A stretch of 64,000 bases of DNA from Lineus longissimus (taxonomy: Eukaryota; Nemertea; Pilidiophora; Heteronemertea; Lineidae): contig NC_088309.1 of assembly GCF_910592395.1 (NCBI RefSeq), forward strand, positions 25,670,599-25,734,598. Reading direction: 5' to 3'. Each line of letters opens with the position of its first letter. The first letter of the stretch is position 1. Below the pieces are notes generated by a model, which did not search any database, was not told the origin of the DNA, and was given only the letters and a program-made list of their open reading frames with translations. This document shows, piece by piece, positions 11,830 to 23,623 of this stretch. A program made the position numbers and the translations under genes.

Positions 11830-12215
11830 ATAAAAGTGCATGTTTTATTTTCATTATCTGCATGTGATAGTGCAAGTGGTCACTAGGGAAACAGACACCT
11901 CCTGTCAAAAGGTACACTCTCTCACCAAGGACAGTAGCCCCCTCCCCAGATGATTTCTTCCAAGTTGTGCCGTCTTTAACTGCAAAACGATCCTTCAGGG
12001 TAAATCTTCATGGTTTGTGTCAAGTGGATATGCCATGTAACCTAATGGTCTTGGCTAACCTGGAAGTGACATTGTCCAACTCTCAGCTTGTTAATGGCGT
12101 CCTCATAGAAGATTTTGTTGCAAATTGCATTACCAAAATCTATGAAGGACAGGCCATCGACCTGCATCTCCAGTTGAGCACAGTACAAGTCTATTTTGGT
12201 TGCATCCTGATGTAA
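11830..12215 (-). pseudogene. possible broken coding remnant between convergent genes
   Basis: Two adjacent minus strand stretches read like protein. About 12214-12040 gives MKLHQDATKIDLYCAQLEMQ followed by GLSFIDFGNAICNKIF and ends at TAG. About 12013-11830, in another frame, gives RFTLKDRFAVKDGTTWKKSS and later GERVYLLTGGVCFPSD. The two are separated by a frame change and a stop, so this is at best a broken gene or two exons with unclear splicing. FIDFGN recalls the Tudor-domain pattern FIDYGN, but that is only a resemblance. No family is claimed. Confidence 0.22.
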
Positions 12216-12290
12216 TTTCATAGGACATCCAGTTCAATGTGATATCATCCATAAGATAAAGTAAAATCAACACTGATATACAATATTTCA

Positions 12291-12296
12291 TTTATT
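12291..12296 (-). terminator. polyadenylation signal of the Nop6-like gene
   Basis: tttatt on the + strand is AATAAA on the minus strand, about 290 nt beyond the stop at 12583. Confidence 0.5.
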
Positions 12297-12582
12297 TTCT
12301 TGTTGCATACACATTTCAATCACTGACTGATGCTTTCATTACTTCATTGTTGACTAAGTGGTAACATTACATATTCGAAATCCTCTAACACTATCAAAAT
12401 GACTCCCACCTGCTACTGCTGGTTACTTACAAGGAGTGTAACAAGAACAAAAGTTTTGAGTACTTTATTAGCATTCCACAAAATTTCTCCAAAATTGGGG
12501 AAATTGAAGTAGTCCTGTTTGTGACAATGTCTTGTGTCTCTACCTATAATGGACAAGGACCTCTTAGTTTAATGATAAGTCA

Positions 12583-14097
12583 TCAACTTCTAGGTTCTTG
12601 TGATTCTTGTGGTCGATGTCTTTTGAACCGTTCCAAGTGGAGGTTTTTCCGCCGTAATTTGTCTGTTCTAGTTTTGCTATTTCCTCCTATTGATGTGAAT
12701 TCAACATTAATCTCCCGCCCGAACATCTTGCTGTGATGGAGTAATAAACCCCTCTGAAAAAAAGAGATAGACAACAGATCAGATAGTAACTGCCTACCAT
12801 TATGGTGGCCCGAACATCTTGCTGTGATGGAAATAATAATAAACCCCTCTGAAAAAAGAGATAGACAACAGATCAGATAGTAACTGCCTACCATTATGGT
12901 GGTCTTTTCGTGCATTCTGGTTGTGACTTTGTCCTCATAAGACCAATTTGGGATGTACAGAAGACATGATTTAAAACCACTGCAGCATCTCTCTATGTGT
13001 AGCTCAGCAATGATGAGGATGATTTATAACTTCAGGTAAGATGTCCAAGACTGAAAACCAGCTTGCATGAAGCTGTTTCATCAAAGAGGGCGTGATTGTC
13101 CAACATGTCCAACCAATATGAAGAGTAATGGTTTCAGATTGCAATACATACCTTGAAGGCATATCTGTCTTCGAATTCAATAAAGGCAAATCCTTTGGCC
13201 TTTCCAGTTGCCTTGTCAATAGGGAATCTCAATGATACAATTTTGCCTGAAATGAAAAGGAAGTGGGTACTGAGTGTCAGCTTGTTTCCAGATTTATCAC
13301 TGACTCTAAAATAAAGCATGGTTTCCCGCCGATTAATAGAAAAGCAAAACATCATTCAAGTCCTTACCACATCTTTCGAAATGCTTTTGTACATTCTCTT
13401 TGTCAGCCTTGAATGGTAAGTTTCCAACAAACAACACAAACTTCTGTTGATTCTTTTTCTTCCCTTTTCCCTGCTTCTCTTCATTTCGTGCTGGTTCCTC
13501 TTCACTGGCAGCACCATCATCAGATGTGTTTGTCTTCTTTTTCTTTGGTGAAAGGTGACTGTCATTTTCATGACTTTTCTTTCTTTTCGTTTTATCTCTA
13601 ACTGTTTTGTTAGTGATGGTTGTCTCTTCAACCTTTTGCAATATCTGTAAAGTTGACCGGAATCCTTTCTTAGACTCTTTTAAAAGCGGGACAGACTTTT
13701 CTCCATGTCCTTTCTTGAAAATCGATGATTCATGCTTTCCAGGTGTCTCTGTAAGTGTAAAGAAGCCATTATTATATAATTATATATTATCAAATCCCTG
13801 CAAGCCAGATGTCTCGGACTTGATCATGGCAACCAAGATCATGGTTATGAGTATGAGAATGATATCATGCTCATGCTGATGAACAAGTGCAAGGGCAACG
13901 GGTTGGGCATGGGGGGGGGGGGGCTGCATTGGCATGGGTCATTGGGTGGGGGAGATTTTTTTAAACATTTAGGCCTTGTCATTGTAATCGTTGGCATTTG
14001 CTTTACCTTGAGATTGGTCATCAGAATCTTTCTTATCTTTGTGTTCTTTCCACCACTGGCGTCTTTTCTGTATCCTACCGCTTACATCGGACGACAT
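12583..14097 (-). CDS. single-RRM nucleolar-type RNA-binding protein (Nop6-like), four exons, 245 aa
   Basis: Exons: 14097-14007, 13748-13368, 13246-13152, 12753-12583, total 738 nt with consistent phases. It starts MSSDVSGRIQKRRQWWKEHK, has a Lys/Ser/Glu-rich low-complexity stretch (residues about 75-130), then one RRM from about 133. RNP2 is LFVGNLPF, RNP1 is KGFAFIEF, and the domain closes with LLLHHSKMFGREINVEFT. That closing pattern (LHH...GR.INVE.T) followed by a basic tail is typical of the Nop6-type RRM family, small pre-rRNA-processing factors of the nucleolus. RBM34 has a similar first RRM but a second one follows, which is absent here. The last exon's acceptor is duplicated (see 12718-12902). 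The nucleolar role is inferred from the family and the basic low-complexity arms. Confidence 0.78.
12718..12902. repeat. tandem duplication covering the last-exon acceptor of the Nop6-like gene
   Basis: Copy 1 (12718-12808, 91 bp) and copy 2 (12809-12902, 94 bp) are nearly identical. They differ mainly by an extra aat-type insertion near 12833 and one A in an A run. Each contains cccgaacatcttgctgtgat, the complement of the first codons of the last exon, plus the polypyrimidine tract and AG. Copy 1 is the functional exon start. Copy 2, upstream in the transcript, offers a second acceptor 95 nt earlier that would shift the frame. Confidence 0.9.
13911..13923. repeat. poly-G run
   Basis: Thirteen consecutive G in the first intron of the Nop6-like gene. 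Confidence 0.9.
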
Positions 14098-14614
14098 TTT
14101 TCATTGGAATATGGCAATTGTCCACAAATTTCAATTCATTTCCAAAAAATGCAAAATTTGGCTTCCATGCTGGAAAAATCATGAAGTGCTAATATAAAAG
14201 TACCATGGACGCCCAACCTCGAAACCGCACAGTGCTATCTTATCTAAACCTTCTATGAAACCAAATTTGAATTATTGTTTGGATACAAGATTAGCTAGAA
14301 CGAAAGCCTGCTTACGTTTCTAAATTGTTATAAAACGAAACAGGTATGATACGAAAAATTTGGAAAGAACATTGTATAACAATGCAGCTATATCAAAATG
14401 GACACGAGGTTGCAAATTACAATTAGCTGATTAACCTGGGATTTGGTGCAGAATCGAAGGCAATTTGTACACCAGTCTTAGTGCATTGATAGGCCAAGTA
14501 TTCCTGCTAGTCCGAGGTTTAGTACAGTGCGTGCCGAAGGAAGGAGTCCGCTTTCGTTTTTACAAATATTGTGTTCGATTATCTCACTGGTTTGTGGAAA
14601 TAAAAGCTGGCATC

Positions 14615-17600
14615 ATGGCAGATCTGTAAGTTCATCAGATAAAGTCACTGGTTAATTGAAAGTCAGCAGCTCTGACCTCTGAACGAAGGAGAGAAACCGA
14701 CTTTGTATCGGTTGGCCTGCAGTGCAATGTGCATGCTCATGCTTTCTAATCTACATAGTATGTACACAAGATAAATGTATATACAATGATACATAGGCCT
14801 TCATACATTCAAAATGGAATACATTGGGCCTTGTTGGGCTTGTATTGTAAGCACAGAGAATGACTACACCATCACAGAGACAATGCAGGAGGTTAATCCG
14901 TTGGCGTTATCATGCGTCTGTTTCATTGAGCTTCGACTTGTGTCGACGATAGTGATGGCGATGGCCGATGCATGATCAGACTAGGTAGACAAGTAATAGT
15001 ATCGGCACAGTGTTGACAGTGTTGACCGTGAAGTAGCATACATTATGGTACATAACTCTCACTGGTCTTCAGAATTCTTTCTTCAAATTTCAGGAGTTGC
15101 AAAGTCTTTGTTGGTGGCCTTGAACACAAAACAGACAATGATTCCCTTCAGGCTTACTTTTCACAATTTGGAGATATCACAGACTGCATTGTGATGAAGA
15201 GGGATGATGTTTCGCGCTGTTTCGGCTTTGTTACATTTACAGACCCTAGTGCAGCACAAGCTTGTACAAAGAATGGTGGGAAACATGAGGTGGATAATAA
15301 AACGGTAGGTTATTTGAATGTCAGATCTTTCCATATGACACGCTTAATGGGATAGACTATTTAGGAAGAACTGTTCAGGAAGTGTCCTGATAAAATTCTT
15401 AAAACACAGGTCAAATTGAAATCTTGTCTGCGTGTTGTCGGCAAGATAGAGAGCTTGTTCGATACCTCTACTGAGTTGGGTGTGACTTTATATATCTCTG
15501 CCACCCAAATGCAATGACATTAAGTAATGGCACCAATACCCTTGACCTACCTAGGGCTGGGCCCCTCCGTGACCTTGTTTCGTTCTTTGTTAGTACCTGA
15601 CTCATAGACAGTACGGATAGAGTACATACAGGACAGGAGTCGGAAAGATATAATAAGGAAATGGTAGGTAACATAAACTTCAGCATTCTTTGTCTTGTTG
15701 TTTTTTTCATTGAATATCCTGAGGCGTGTATTCACTTAGTCCGGGTACACAACCCTAACAGAAGTAGAATTTGTTGGAAAGTACTCCTCTGGTTTTATCT
15801 TAAATAGATGTCTTTGAGACGATGATTGCACTGTATATATTTTAAGCAGACAGTGTGTTTTTGTGTTGAATCAAAAAAGGAAGACTAAGCGATGTGAATT
15901 CTTAACAATTCAGATGTTTCTTAACTCAAAACTATTACCATATGTTCATTAACAGAATTTTCTCTCAATTTCAGTGGAAGGATTTTTTGAACCCATTTTG
16001 TAGTCTTTGTGTATTCAATGTATCTCTGACTCTCCATCTGTTCCAAGTGATTGATGATGGAGGAGTATGCTGATAGCCTTGACATGGACCGTGACTGTTT
16101 ACCTATGATGATTTGCTTTGCATCCAAAAATCAGGAGGCAGGCCAAGCTGTATAGCCAAACAGGTAAGTCATTGTATTGTCATAGAATTCCACTACCGGT
16201 AATTAAGTTATCTCCGAAAGCAAATTGTGCTACTATATATGTGATGGGAGGGTTAATTGGGTTGGGTAGTTGAGAAGAGGTTCAAGAGATTTTTCAGAAA
16301 ACTGATAGTGATGGCCTTTGTCTGCCAGTACAGGACAGATAGACCATGTGCCGTACTATTAATTGTTGGTACCTCAGATTTGGAAATGAGATAAAAATAG
16401 ATTACAAGGATGCGCTGCAAAATCGCTGTTTAGAATAAAAACAACTGTATCAGTTGTAGGACAGTCAAGTTTTGAACATAGGGCTGCAGACAGCAGGGGA
16501 TGACTCTTGTTTTATTGCATTTATGTTGCATAACCATGACTAGTTGAATGAATAGTATATTCTGTTTCATAGGAACAAAGCAGCCAGGCTAGACAAGATA
16601 TGCTTAGAGCAGTTAACTGGAAAATAGCAGAGTGGGCAGGTAGAAAACACGATGTCGCATATAAACTACAGATGGGGCAGAATAGAGGGGCAGTGTAACA
16701 GGATAGAAAGTTCCACTAGTTGTGCATCAGTTCAGGATCCGTTAGAAAAATAGAATCAGACCAGAGTTGGGTTTTCACAGGACTTGCAACTGTTAGTACC
16801 GGAAAGATCTTAGGAGATCTGGTGACTCTTACGTTAGCGCAAAGAACGGTGGTATGCAAGAAAAGATCAGGATAGTGGCGCGCATCTTGTACTGTTAGTG
16901 TTACTCCCTCGAGGATAATTCATGCATTCAAGTACATGGTGACAGGAATAAATGAGTAGAGGCTGAGTGGGGAAGGGGAATTGCATTGGAAGTTTGGGCA
17001 GAAACAATAGAAAAATAGAGAAAACGCTTTCTTAAGATTACCTCTATTAAAGACCAAATTTGATATCGCAGCACTTAGAGTTCATTGGCAGAATCCTAGT
17101 ATCTAGAAAATGTTATGTTTCATTAAATATTAATCCAGTTTTCGAGAATAGATTGATTGTAAATTCAACATCTCAGACACAACTAAAGCCTTGTTTTCAC
17201 CCAACGCAAGTACAGCACCTGCATGTATTCAATCCAAACCATACAACAGGTTGGTTGTGCTACTTGTTTTAAAACATACATGTATGTTTACAGATGTAAA
17301 TTGCATGGATATAATAGTATGATTCTGCAATCCAAATAGAAAAAATACAACATTATTGCAGTATAGAATTGGACACAGGTCTTCTTAAGAAATATCTTTA
17401 TGCTTGAAGAGAAAAGTATACATAAAACCTGTACATCATCCAGTTTTACTTTGGCAATCCGGGCTAAATTAAGGGTATGGTATTTTGGTCTTTACACTCA
17501 ATATCCAGCCAGTACTAGACAGCATATGCGAGGACAGTGAATACAACTAAGTCAGGAGCAGTTCAGTGCATAAGAAATTCAGTTAGGAACCAACTTGCAG

Positions 17601-19659
17601 AATAGTTATGGTAAAATGACCATAGGAACACAAGGACAGCATTCGGTATAGTTTTCATCCCTCCTAAATCTGTACGATCAAGAATAAATCGAGCTACATG
17701 TAGAAATAAAAAAGAGTCAATGTCATATTCAGGTCTGTTTCTTCTGTTTGTTTGTGTTAAGGAGATAAGTCTCCAAGTCCTATGAAGAGAACTGAACTTG
17801 CGTTTATTATACAGTACATGTCAATGTGTGTAGTTCATTTTGGCACTTTCAGTTTGTTAGTCAAGCAAGGACAGTTTTACATGATCAGCATGAAATTCTC
17901 TTATTAATCTAGTTAAAATATGAGTTAAAAGCAACTGTATGTAGATTGCTAATTTGTTGTGTACTGCTGATCTGTAGTATTGGTGTCAATAAATAATCGC
18001 ACGCACTGTGGTATGACACATTTCTATTTCAGCATTTCAAGGATCTTCTTTAATAGTGTTCAGAGCGGGTTTCACTGAAAGAACTTACTTGAAACTTGAG
18101 ATGGGACTATTCCCCTTGAATACAGGACCTAAATTTACCTCATTGGGGGGATGCTGGGTGAGGTCTTGACAATTAACTCCTGTGGTGACACCTCCAGAAA
18201 ACAGTCAAGTTCTCAATACGAAAACTGATCTTGTTTCTAAGTTTCAGCAAATTCTGTGAAAAATAATGGATGTCTTCCTAACAGTGTCAAACATGTAAAT
18301 GCTGGTGTTCAGGTAATATTATGTTCTTCTCAACAGGTGGAATGTCGTCCCGCGACTGAGAAAGGCACCAGAGGTGAACGAGGGAGAGGTGGTGGCCGTG
18401 GGGGCGGTAGAGGGCGTGGTCGCGGACGTGGAGGTGGGAGATATGGCGATGGCGGTGGTAAGGCTGTGTTATGTTAATTGAATGGTTTGTGTCCCACGTG
18501 TCCACAACAAAGTGTTATCTATTTCTCTACTCTATCAGATCAGCGTAAAAACATTATTAGGTGTCACGTGTACGCGCACCAGTTTTGAAACATTGTGGGA
18601 CCTGGACCATAGAATTAACTTTACATAGCCTTTCTAAACCTAGTGGTCGTGAATATGACATAATTTATCTCTAGACTCTTGTGTTGAAATTCGTAACTCA
18701 TCGAACTGATTTTGTTCTTTAAATAGATTTGGCTTGATCTGCTGCTTAGGAAATGATGCTGGTCTACATGTACCTTTGTTCAAATACAAGTCCTCGCTGC
18801 CACTACACTTGGTAGACGTCTTATCATTTGGTGACCTTGTGATTAAGATCTCCCCCTGTATAGATTTGATTGTGCCCATCATATAACACTGTAGCTTGCT
18901 TGCAGGCTACGACAATAGCTACAACAGTTACGGCGGTGGCGACAGCTATGGAGGTGGACGCAGCTATGGAGGTGGCTATGGCGGTGGCAGTGGATATGGT
19001 GGAAGCGGATATGGTGGAAGCAGTGGAAGCTATGGAGGTAGCAGTGGTGGTTATGGAGGTAGCAGTGGAGGCTATGGTGGTAGCAGCGGCGGCTATGGTA
19101 ATAGTGGAGGCTATGGTAACAGTGGAGGCTATGATAGTGGCAGCTATGATTCAGGTACTTTGGTGGCTCCTACTTCAGTCGGCAGAATAAATGAGCCCAT
19201 CGTAGAAAACAAGTGGAAATAAAACATCGATAATTCTGTACTTACAGAACTATTCTCATGATGATAATGAATTAATTCTGATTTTCAGGTTATGGTCAGA
19301 CAAGTTACAGTTCAGATTCATATGGTGACGCTGGTATGTAAACATTGAAACTTACCAATAAACATATTTTTCTTGGTTTCCAACGAAGCCTGAAGGAAAT
19401 ACTCTCAAATTGGCCGGTCTTAAGTGTTTCTTACCAATGGCAATGAGGAGCAAATCACAAGTAAGAACAGTGAGGATTTGAAGTTTGTTGGGTTTCCCTT
19501 GTGTGTGTATGGATGTGGCAACAACACTGTCATCATGTGCTGTAGTGTAAGTAATACACATTTTTATGGTTTTGTTCTTCAGGTGGTTATGGTGGACAGA
19601 GCAACTATGGTAGTGGCGGCAGAAGTGGTCGAGGTAATGAGCGTTACCAACCATATTAG
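14615..19659 (+). CDS. hnRNP A/B-like single-RRM, RGG/YGG-rich RNA-binding protein, six exons, 237 aa
   Basis: Exons: 14615-14625, 15094-15304, 18337-18457, 18906-19154, 19289-19333, 19583-19659, total 714 nt; the phases agree at each join. The first coding exon is only 11 nt (MAD plus two bases). Residues 6 to about 80 form one RRM: RNP2 KVFVGGL, RNP1 RCFGFVTF, ending NKTVECRPATEKG. Residues about 85-110 are an RGG/RGRGRG block, a nucleic-acid-binding and arginine-methylation region. Residues about 115-215 are Gly-Tyr-Ser repeats (SYGG, GGYGGSSGG), a low-complexity domain of the kind that drives condensates in hnRNPs. The end is GRGNERYQPY, like hnRNP C-termini. hnRNP A/B, Squid and DAZAP1 have two RRMs; only one is seen and the exon phases leave no gap. 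Likely nuclear, in pre-mRNA packaging and splicing. Each Gly-rich exon starts in the same phase, so exon skipping would keep frame. Confidence 0.85.
15305..18336 (+). other. second intron of the hnRNP-like gene
   Basis: A 3.0-kb intron, the longest of the gene. No coding exon or repeat could be supported. Frames at 15468-15735 and 15921-16127 (minus) show no recognisable protein pattern. Confidence 0.5.
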
Positions 19660-20448
19660 ACATTCGGCCATTAGACATCTATTTAGATGCTTACTTACGT
19701 GTTTGTTCCAAGAAAACAAAGACTTCTCTCCAAGACTAAAGCACCATGGATTACTTATTTGACTTTCTGCGATGGCGTGGAAATGGGAAGCGAACTACTT
19801 TCGAGGTGTTTGAAGATTCTCACAAGGACCAAAACATTTTTTTAAACTTCTGAAAGTTCTGTTTTCTTAAGTTTGAATCGCATATTCACATTGCTTAAAT
19901 AGATGTATAAATCTTCATCTTCATACAGGATACAGTATTCTATGTATGTAAAGTAGTCACATGCTATTTCATAACCAGTTCATTTTTACTGATGTTTTAT
20001 GAAAGACTTTCTTTTATAGTAATGTCACTGATACCTGGTCTTCAAATTACAAACTTATTGAGTTTGGTCATTGAGTTGTGAATATTGTCAAAGTCCTGGT
20101 CTTAGTTGTAGTTGGTGTGATTTTTTTGTCTGTTTTTTTACCTATTGTGACTGAATCAGTTTTGACGTGGTATAAGGCTGTCAAATACAACCGAACAGTT
20201 TACTCTCTACAACTTCATTTCTCCTGGACATTGCTCTAACATATGTAGCTTTTTTAAATAGTTTTTGGAGGGAACTCTGTGCATCAGTTGGCGCATTGAA
20301 AACCGTTTGTTCTAACTAAACCCTACTTAGTAATTTCTGGTACCCATTAAGACCAGGATCATTATGATTTGATTGAACCAGTTCTATCTTTCAGTCAATG
20401 TCATGTTAGTCATTGTACTGTATGTGTTTACATGAAATTGAAGTCGGC

Positions 20449-20454
20449 AATAAA
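20449..20454 (+). terminator. polyadenylation signal of the hnRNP-like gene
   Basis: AATAAA about 790 nt after the stop, giving a long 3'UTR (19660 to about 20470) with many T-rich stretches and no coding content. Confidence 0.5.
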
Positions 20455-20635
20455 TTTTTTGATATTGTAAATATGTCTTCGTAAGATTTTGTTCAGCTCT
20501 TCACAAATATGTTGTCGTCCTCTGCTGTTCGTCAACCCTTTATCAGACTGGCACCATCTGGAGCCAAGAAGGGACGAGATGTCCATATTTTATTTCACTC
20601 CATCTTAGCCAATAGAGACAAAAGCAGAACTGATA

Positions 20636-20860
20636 TGGCATAGTGGTCAGAATGATGGACTCTTAATAGGGAGGTTGTGGGTTCGACGGCGTAATCGTTG
20701 CTCTATCGCCCAGCCCCTGAAGATGGCGTCGTCAGCTGTTCGTACATAATCATGGCACACTAAAATGCTTGCAAGAGAAATGAAGACTGCAACGTCAAGA
20801 GGCATGTGGATCGTTCACTGTAGGATTGTGATTGGTTGGATTCAATGCAAGGGAGACGGT
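20636..20860 (+). mobile_element. tRNA-derived SINE-like unit carrying a captured YDJC exon fragment
   Basis: tggcatagtgg at about 20638-20648 fits an A box (TRGCNNAGYNGG) and gggttcgacgg at about 20689-20699 fits a B box. Between them lies gactcttaat, like a Lys-CTT anticodon arm. The 3' part is not tRNA and includes aatgaagactgcaacgtc. At 20805-20848 it contains 44 nt matching exon 3 of the YDJC gene 7.9 kb downstream. The right boundary is uncertain. Confidence 0.45.
20805..20848 (+). pseudogene. 44-nt copy of YDJC exon 3
   Basis: This matches 28677-28720 at 43 of 44 positions. The one difference (t for a at 20821) turns the codon for K into TAG in the matching frame. Sequence on both sides differs completely, so it is a short captured or duplicated piece and not a whole processed copy. 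Confidence 0.8.
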
Positions 20861-21149
20861 CTGTGTATTGATGTTGAGCTGCTCCCTTGGCATCCACCTC
20901 AGCTAGCATGAGTGCTTAGGCCTTAGGAATGTAAGTATTAGATTACCGTCCACCGCCCGCATGCCCCCAAAGCCGCCGCCGAAAATTTTCATTATTTCCC
21001 CCAAAAATGAGAACACAAACTTGATTTTTGGTTTAAAAGTGTTTCTAGCACATCTATTCAAAAAGAGACACGATCGTGGTTGTCAAACAAGCGCGAACCC
21101 GAACGATTCCGAAGATCTACGAAGCCTGTTTTGGCGCGAAGCGATCCTC

Positions 21150-21241
21150 CAATCACCGTCCTCGTAACAGCTCGTTTGTCTGCGTTAACCATCATGGCCG
21201 CCCGGTAAAATCTGTGAAATCTTTCGCATTCACACGCAAAA
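21150..21241 (+). other. probable non-coding first exon and start region of the 154-aa gene
   Basis: A locally CpG-rich stretch (from about 20940) leads to cacgcaaaag followed by gtgagt at 21242, a good donor. Inside is a tiny frame at 21194-21208, ATG GCC GCC CGG TAA. The next good acceptor in the right place ends at 23618, five bases before the Kozak-like ATG of the 154-aa protein. The link between the two is inferred. Confidence 0.4.
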
Positions 21242-21489
21242 GGTGAGTTTTTTAACTGAAAACATCCATGTAACCAACAACTCTCGATGGCAATCAAGCT
21301 ATCAGACTGTCATAGTTTCGCTCAGATGTTTGTTGTGATCAGATGGCCCATATTGCTACTGATATTTTGAGATACTTTCACGGCCTGTGTCGCATTGATT
21401 CAGATGTGTAAAATGTGCTGCTGATGCACATGCGCAGTTGAAGGCGCGAACTGAAAGGACCACGTGCATGTCAGATTCTTCTGCATACC

Positions 21490-23458
21490 ATGCATGTGTT
21501 CCGCGCATTTTACCGATCTGCGCTATCTTAAGATTGCGCTGCGCATTCTTAGGATCCTATAATTGCGCGGCAATCTCGAGATCGCGCAAGGGAGTTGGGG
21601 GGTCTTGCGAGCCAATGAACGAATGATGAATGATTGTCCTGCAAATAATATAACTGACTTATCATGTTCTCTCCGAGAATTTGCAACATCAGACTGCATA
21701 AATTATGATGAAATATATGAACTATGGGTTGCCATTCCAACAATAATCTTCCGCACGGCTCATGGGCTTGAATTTTGTGAAAAGTCCCATCAACTTCTGC
21801 AATGTTACAAGAAAACGAGGACGGGAAACTTGGTGTGAAAGAAAATGGTGTCCCCTACGTACTACTATCACGAGACACTAGTCTCCCTTGTCCCACAACA
21901 ACAGGTAAAACTATAGTAGTAGAATTCGTTCTATTGTTCAATGATTGTTGAGGGATTGTTAGATTTATGGTAAGGGCCGGTGTAACATCTGTGGTTGTTC
22001 CCCATGTTTCAGTGTTTCCAAACAATAGGCAGCTAGAGAGACCATGACTGTTCAATAGGAGGGATACACAGAAAAACTCGTCAATCTATTTTTGAGCGTT
22101 CCCAAGCAATGAGGGGAAACACCCAAAAACAGAAACACTCAAAAACATTACACCGGGGTAAGGGGCCGTTCATAATCATCAATGTGAATAAAGGACACTT
22201 AGTGCGAAAGAAAATGTTGTCCCCTACGTTATTCATTAGACTATAATCCCACCTTTGGTGACAAAGAAAATGTCGTCCCTTGTGGAGAGTAAGTCATATC
22301 ATATTCGTCAAAAAGTGTCATACTGAGATCTGTTCACATTATCAAAGGCATGGCCGCATTAATTACCACTGCTAATTAGGCTTCTGAGATGATGGTCAGT
22401 AAATATTGGTCAAAGTGTCATAGTGAGATCTGTTCACATTATTAAAGGCATGGCCGCCTTAGATGATGGTCAGTATAAAATATTGGTCAAAGTGTCATAG
22501 TGAGATCTGCTAATTAGGCTTCTGAGATGATGATATGTTCATATTTGACTTGACACAAGCCAATTTTAGCACTTACTAATTATCATGATTAATATTCATT
22601 GATAATTTTTGGTGAAATGATCACTATGACAGAACGCTAATTTACATATAATTACCAATTACCAATTATCAATTATCATTAATTGGTGAATAAACTAAGT
22701 TCCATGACAATATTGTGCGACTGTAAGTGTAAATATCATAAACATTGTATTGTGTAATCATATATATCAAGGAAATGTAAATACTATTGGGATGTTATTA
22801 TAAATAAAATAATTATAAACGTATAATAAAATCTTAGTTATTAGATGTATCTCTTTATTCATTAAGTAAATCCGGATGCAAGATTACAACCAAATGTACT
22901 TGATCAATCATTAATTTTCAAAAGCATTGCTCTCAGGTTGGATGTCCATCAGCAAGCTGTGTTAGGGGATAACCTGAAATATAAAACAGTATTTATAATG
23001 AGAAGATAACATAAAACCTTACATGTAGGCCTAAGTGTCTCCCTTCTCTAACGAATGCTTGAGCATGGAGGTATCTTAATAATACCTCCATGGCCTGCAG
23101 TTATCTTAATAATACCTCCATGGCCTGAGGTATGGCCTGAGGTACAAAATACAAATCAACCACTCGACAGTCAACTTTGGCCGGTATTAAATTAATTTAC
23201 TTTCAGCATCCCATAGACAGTCACATGACAGTAATGTGACTGTTGGTGTAGCAAAAAATTAGGTGAAAAATAAAGCTACCAATGGCAATGCAAAGCTGAA
23301 CATGTAAAAGTATCATCATCTCTAAAATGCGCAATCGGCAAAAAGCGCACGCTCACCCTTGCGCGATCTCGAGATTGCCGCGCAATTAAACGATCCTAAG
23401 AATGCGCAGCGCAATCTTAAGATGGCGCTAATCGGTAATTAGCGCGGAACACATGCAT
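21490..23458. mobile_element. 2-kb non-autonomous DNA element with about 104-bp terminal inverted repeats
   Basis: Left repeat 21490-21593 and right repeat 23356-23458 are inverted copies at roughly 90% identity. Examples are gtgttccgcgc and gcgcggaacac, and tctcgagatcgcgcaaggg and its complement. Both outer edges carry atgcat, either a target duplication or the tip of the repeat. The inside has no transposase frame, only AT-rich DNA and short direct repeats. The repeats are richer in CpG than the inside. It lies in the inferred first intron of the 154-aa gene. Confidence 0.75.
22311..22540. repeat. three-fold imperfect direct repeat inside the element
   Basis: Units starting near 22311, 22411 and 22488 share aaagtgtcat, then agtgagatctg (first copy actgagatctg). 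The first two continue ttcacattat.aaaggcatgg, and the third joins to ctaattaggcttctgagatg, which also follows the first copy. The pattern suggests unequal exchange within the element. A second small tandem (atcttaataatacctccatg twice) lies at 23074-23127. Confidence 0.8.
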
Positions 23459-23623
23459 TGCGTTCGTACATGCACTACTCATCTATGTTTGTATACGTAC
23501 CTACCATGCCTACTCATGCTGTACTGTAGGAGAGCTACCGTAGGCCTACAGTCCCCACACGTCACATGCATGAATTCTAGCCAGGAGGCTTGTTAATACC
23601 TTCTTCTTTCACTTTCAGCAGCC

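Noticed and set aside
12848-12902. The upstream duplicated acceptor as the main splice site of the Nop6-like gene
   Set aside because: It shifts the frame and destroys the conserved LLLHHSKMFGREINVE end of the RRM; the 12753 acceptor keeps it.
20636-20710. A functional tRNA-Lys gene
   Set aside because: A and B boxes are present but acceptor and anticodon stems do not pair well; SINE-like unit preferred.
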